Assembly: GCA_016791285.1 (NCBI GenBank)
Contig: JAEUMX010000147.1
Location: 1 to 5,577, forward strand
Source: Burkholderiales bacterium
GTDB taxonomy: Bacteria; Pseudomonadota; Gammaproteobacteria; Burkholderiales; JAEUMW01
Reading direction: 5' to 3'
Length of the DNA: 5,577 nt
Of the stretch, positions 5,333 through 5,577 are shown one piece after another (position 1 is the stretch's first letter; every line of letters starts with the position of its first letter). The notes below the pieces were generated by a model. That model did not search any database and was not told the origin of the DNA. It worked only from the letters and a program-made list of their open reading frames with translations. Both the position numbers and the translations under genes were made by a program.

Positions 5333-5577
5333 ATGATCTTCGCACCTCGCGGCGTTTGGTCCGTCCGTACCAGGCAAATCGTCCGTGTGATCGCCCTGCC
5401 CCTGCTGTTTGCCGCAGCGCTCTTGCCACTCGCGGGCGCGGCCGCCCCTGCGGCGGCTGGGACCCCGCGCCAGCTCAGTCTCGATAACAAGCCCTGGAAG
5501 GGCGATTTCGACCAGATGCTGGAGCGGCGCATCATCCGCGTGCTGGTTCCCTACAGCCGCACGCTCTACTTCAACGA
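5333..5577 (+). CDS. Exported MltF-like protein, N-terminal part (solute-binding/lytic transglycosylase family)
   Basis: The frame is open from ATG 5333 to the window end (81 complete codons, no stop). The N terminus is a secretion signal: a basic start with several Arg up to residue 18, then a hydrophobic core (VIALPLLFAAALLPLAG) and an Ala-rich region AAAPAAAG suitable for cleavage near residues 36-40. The mature part reads LDNKPWKGDFDQMLERRIIRVLVPYSRTLYF. The segment IRVLVPYSRTLYF resembles the start of the type-3 solute-binding domain in MltF-type proteins, which couple that domain to a C-terminal lytic transglycosylase. The catalytic domain, if present, lies outside the window, so a simple amino-acid-binding protein is the main alternative. 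Location is inferred to be periplasm or outer membrane; I see no lipobox Cys. It is divergent from tadA and the L,D-transpeptidase, giving a small cell-wall neighbourhood. Confidence 0.72.
   Translation, partial: MIFAPRGVWSVRTRQIVRVIALPLLFAAALLPLAGAAAPAAAGTPRQLSLDNKPWKGDFDQMLERRIIRVLVPYSRTLYFN

Overview
This is a high-GC, gene-dense proteobacterial chromosome segment. The NRDE/TANGO2-type protein, the signal-less L,D-transpeptidase beside tadA and the MltF-like protein look most like a betaproteobacterium (Rhodocyclales/Burkholderiales-like). That placement is inferred from remembered family resemblance, not from a search. I see no mobile element, CRISPR array, tRNA or rRNA. Six genes are supported beyond the partial one at the left edge, and no gap between genes reaches 300 bases.

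Left, plus strand (1-3253): the C-terminal part of an NRDE/TANGO2-family protein is followed by a 62-bp gap with a TATAAT box and a strong ribosome binding site. Next comes a two-gene unit: a 505-residue class II aldolase (GTG start at 687) and mtnA (ATG at 2201), which overlap by ATGA. The aldolase belongs to the long 'aldolase + short-chain dehydrogenase' family. Its aldolase half keeps the catalytic Glu and three zinc-ligand His, but its dehydrogenase half is shortened and has lost its nucleotide-binding and catalytic motifs. Pairing an intact class II aldolase with methylthioribose-1-phosphate isomerase suggests a DHAP-shunt-type salvage route: MtnA makes a 5-substituted ribulose-1-phosphate, and the aldolase splits it to dihydroxyacetone phosphate and a small aldehyde. 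No nucleosidase, phosphorylase or kinase for the earlier steps is in view.

Middle (3254-4042): a perfect 10-bp hairpin lies between mtnA and a convergent minus-strand short-chain dehydrogenase (FabG/PhaB-like). That gene is complete and has strongly biased, lysine-rich codon use. An Asp at the end of its second beta strand points to NAD(H).

Right (4147-5577): tadA (tRNA adenosine-34 deaminase) and a small L,D-transpeptidase form a tight minus-strand pair 8 bases apart. Divergent from them, across a 176-bp intergenic region, starts an exported MltF-like protein that runs off the window. Cell-wall functions therefore sit on both sides of tadA.

The most interesting points are the aldolase-mtnA pair with its eroded dehydrogenase domain, and the Ser-Lys-Gly-Cys variant of the L,D-transpeptidase signature.
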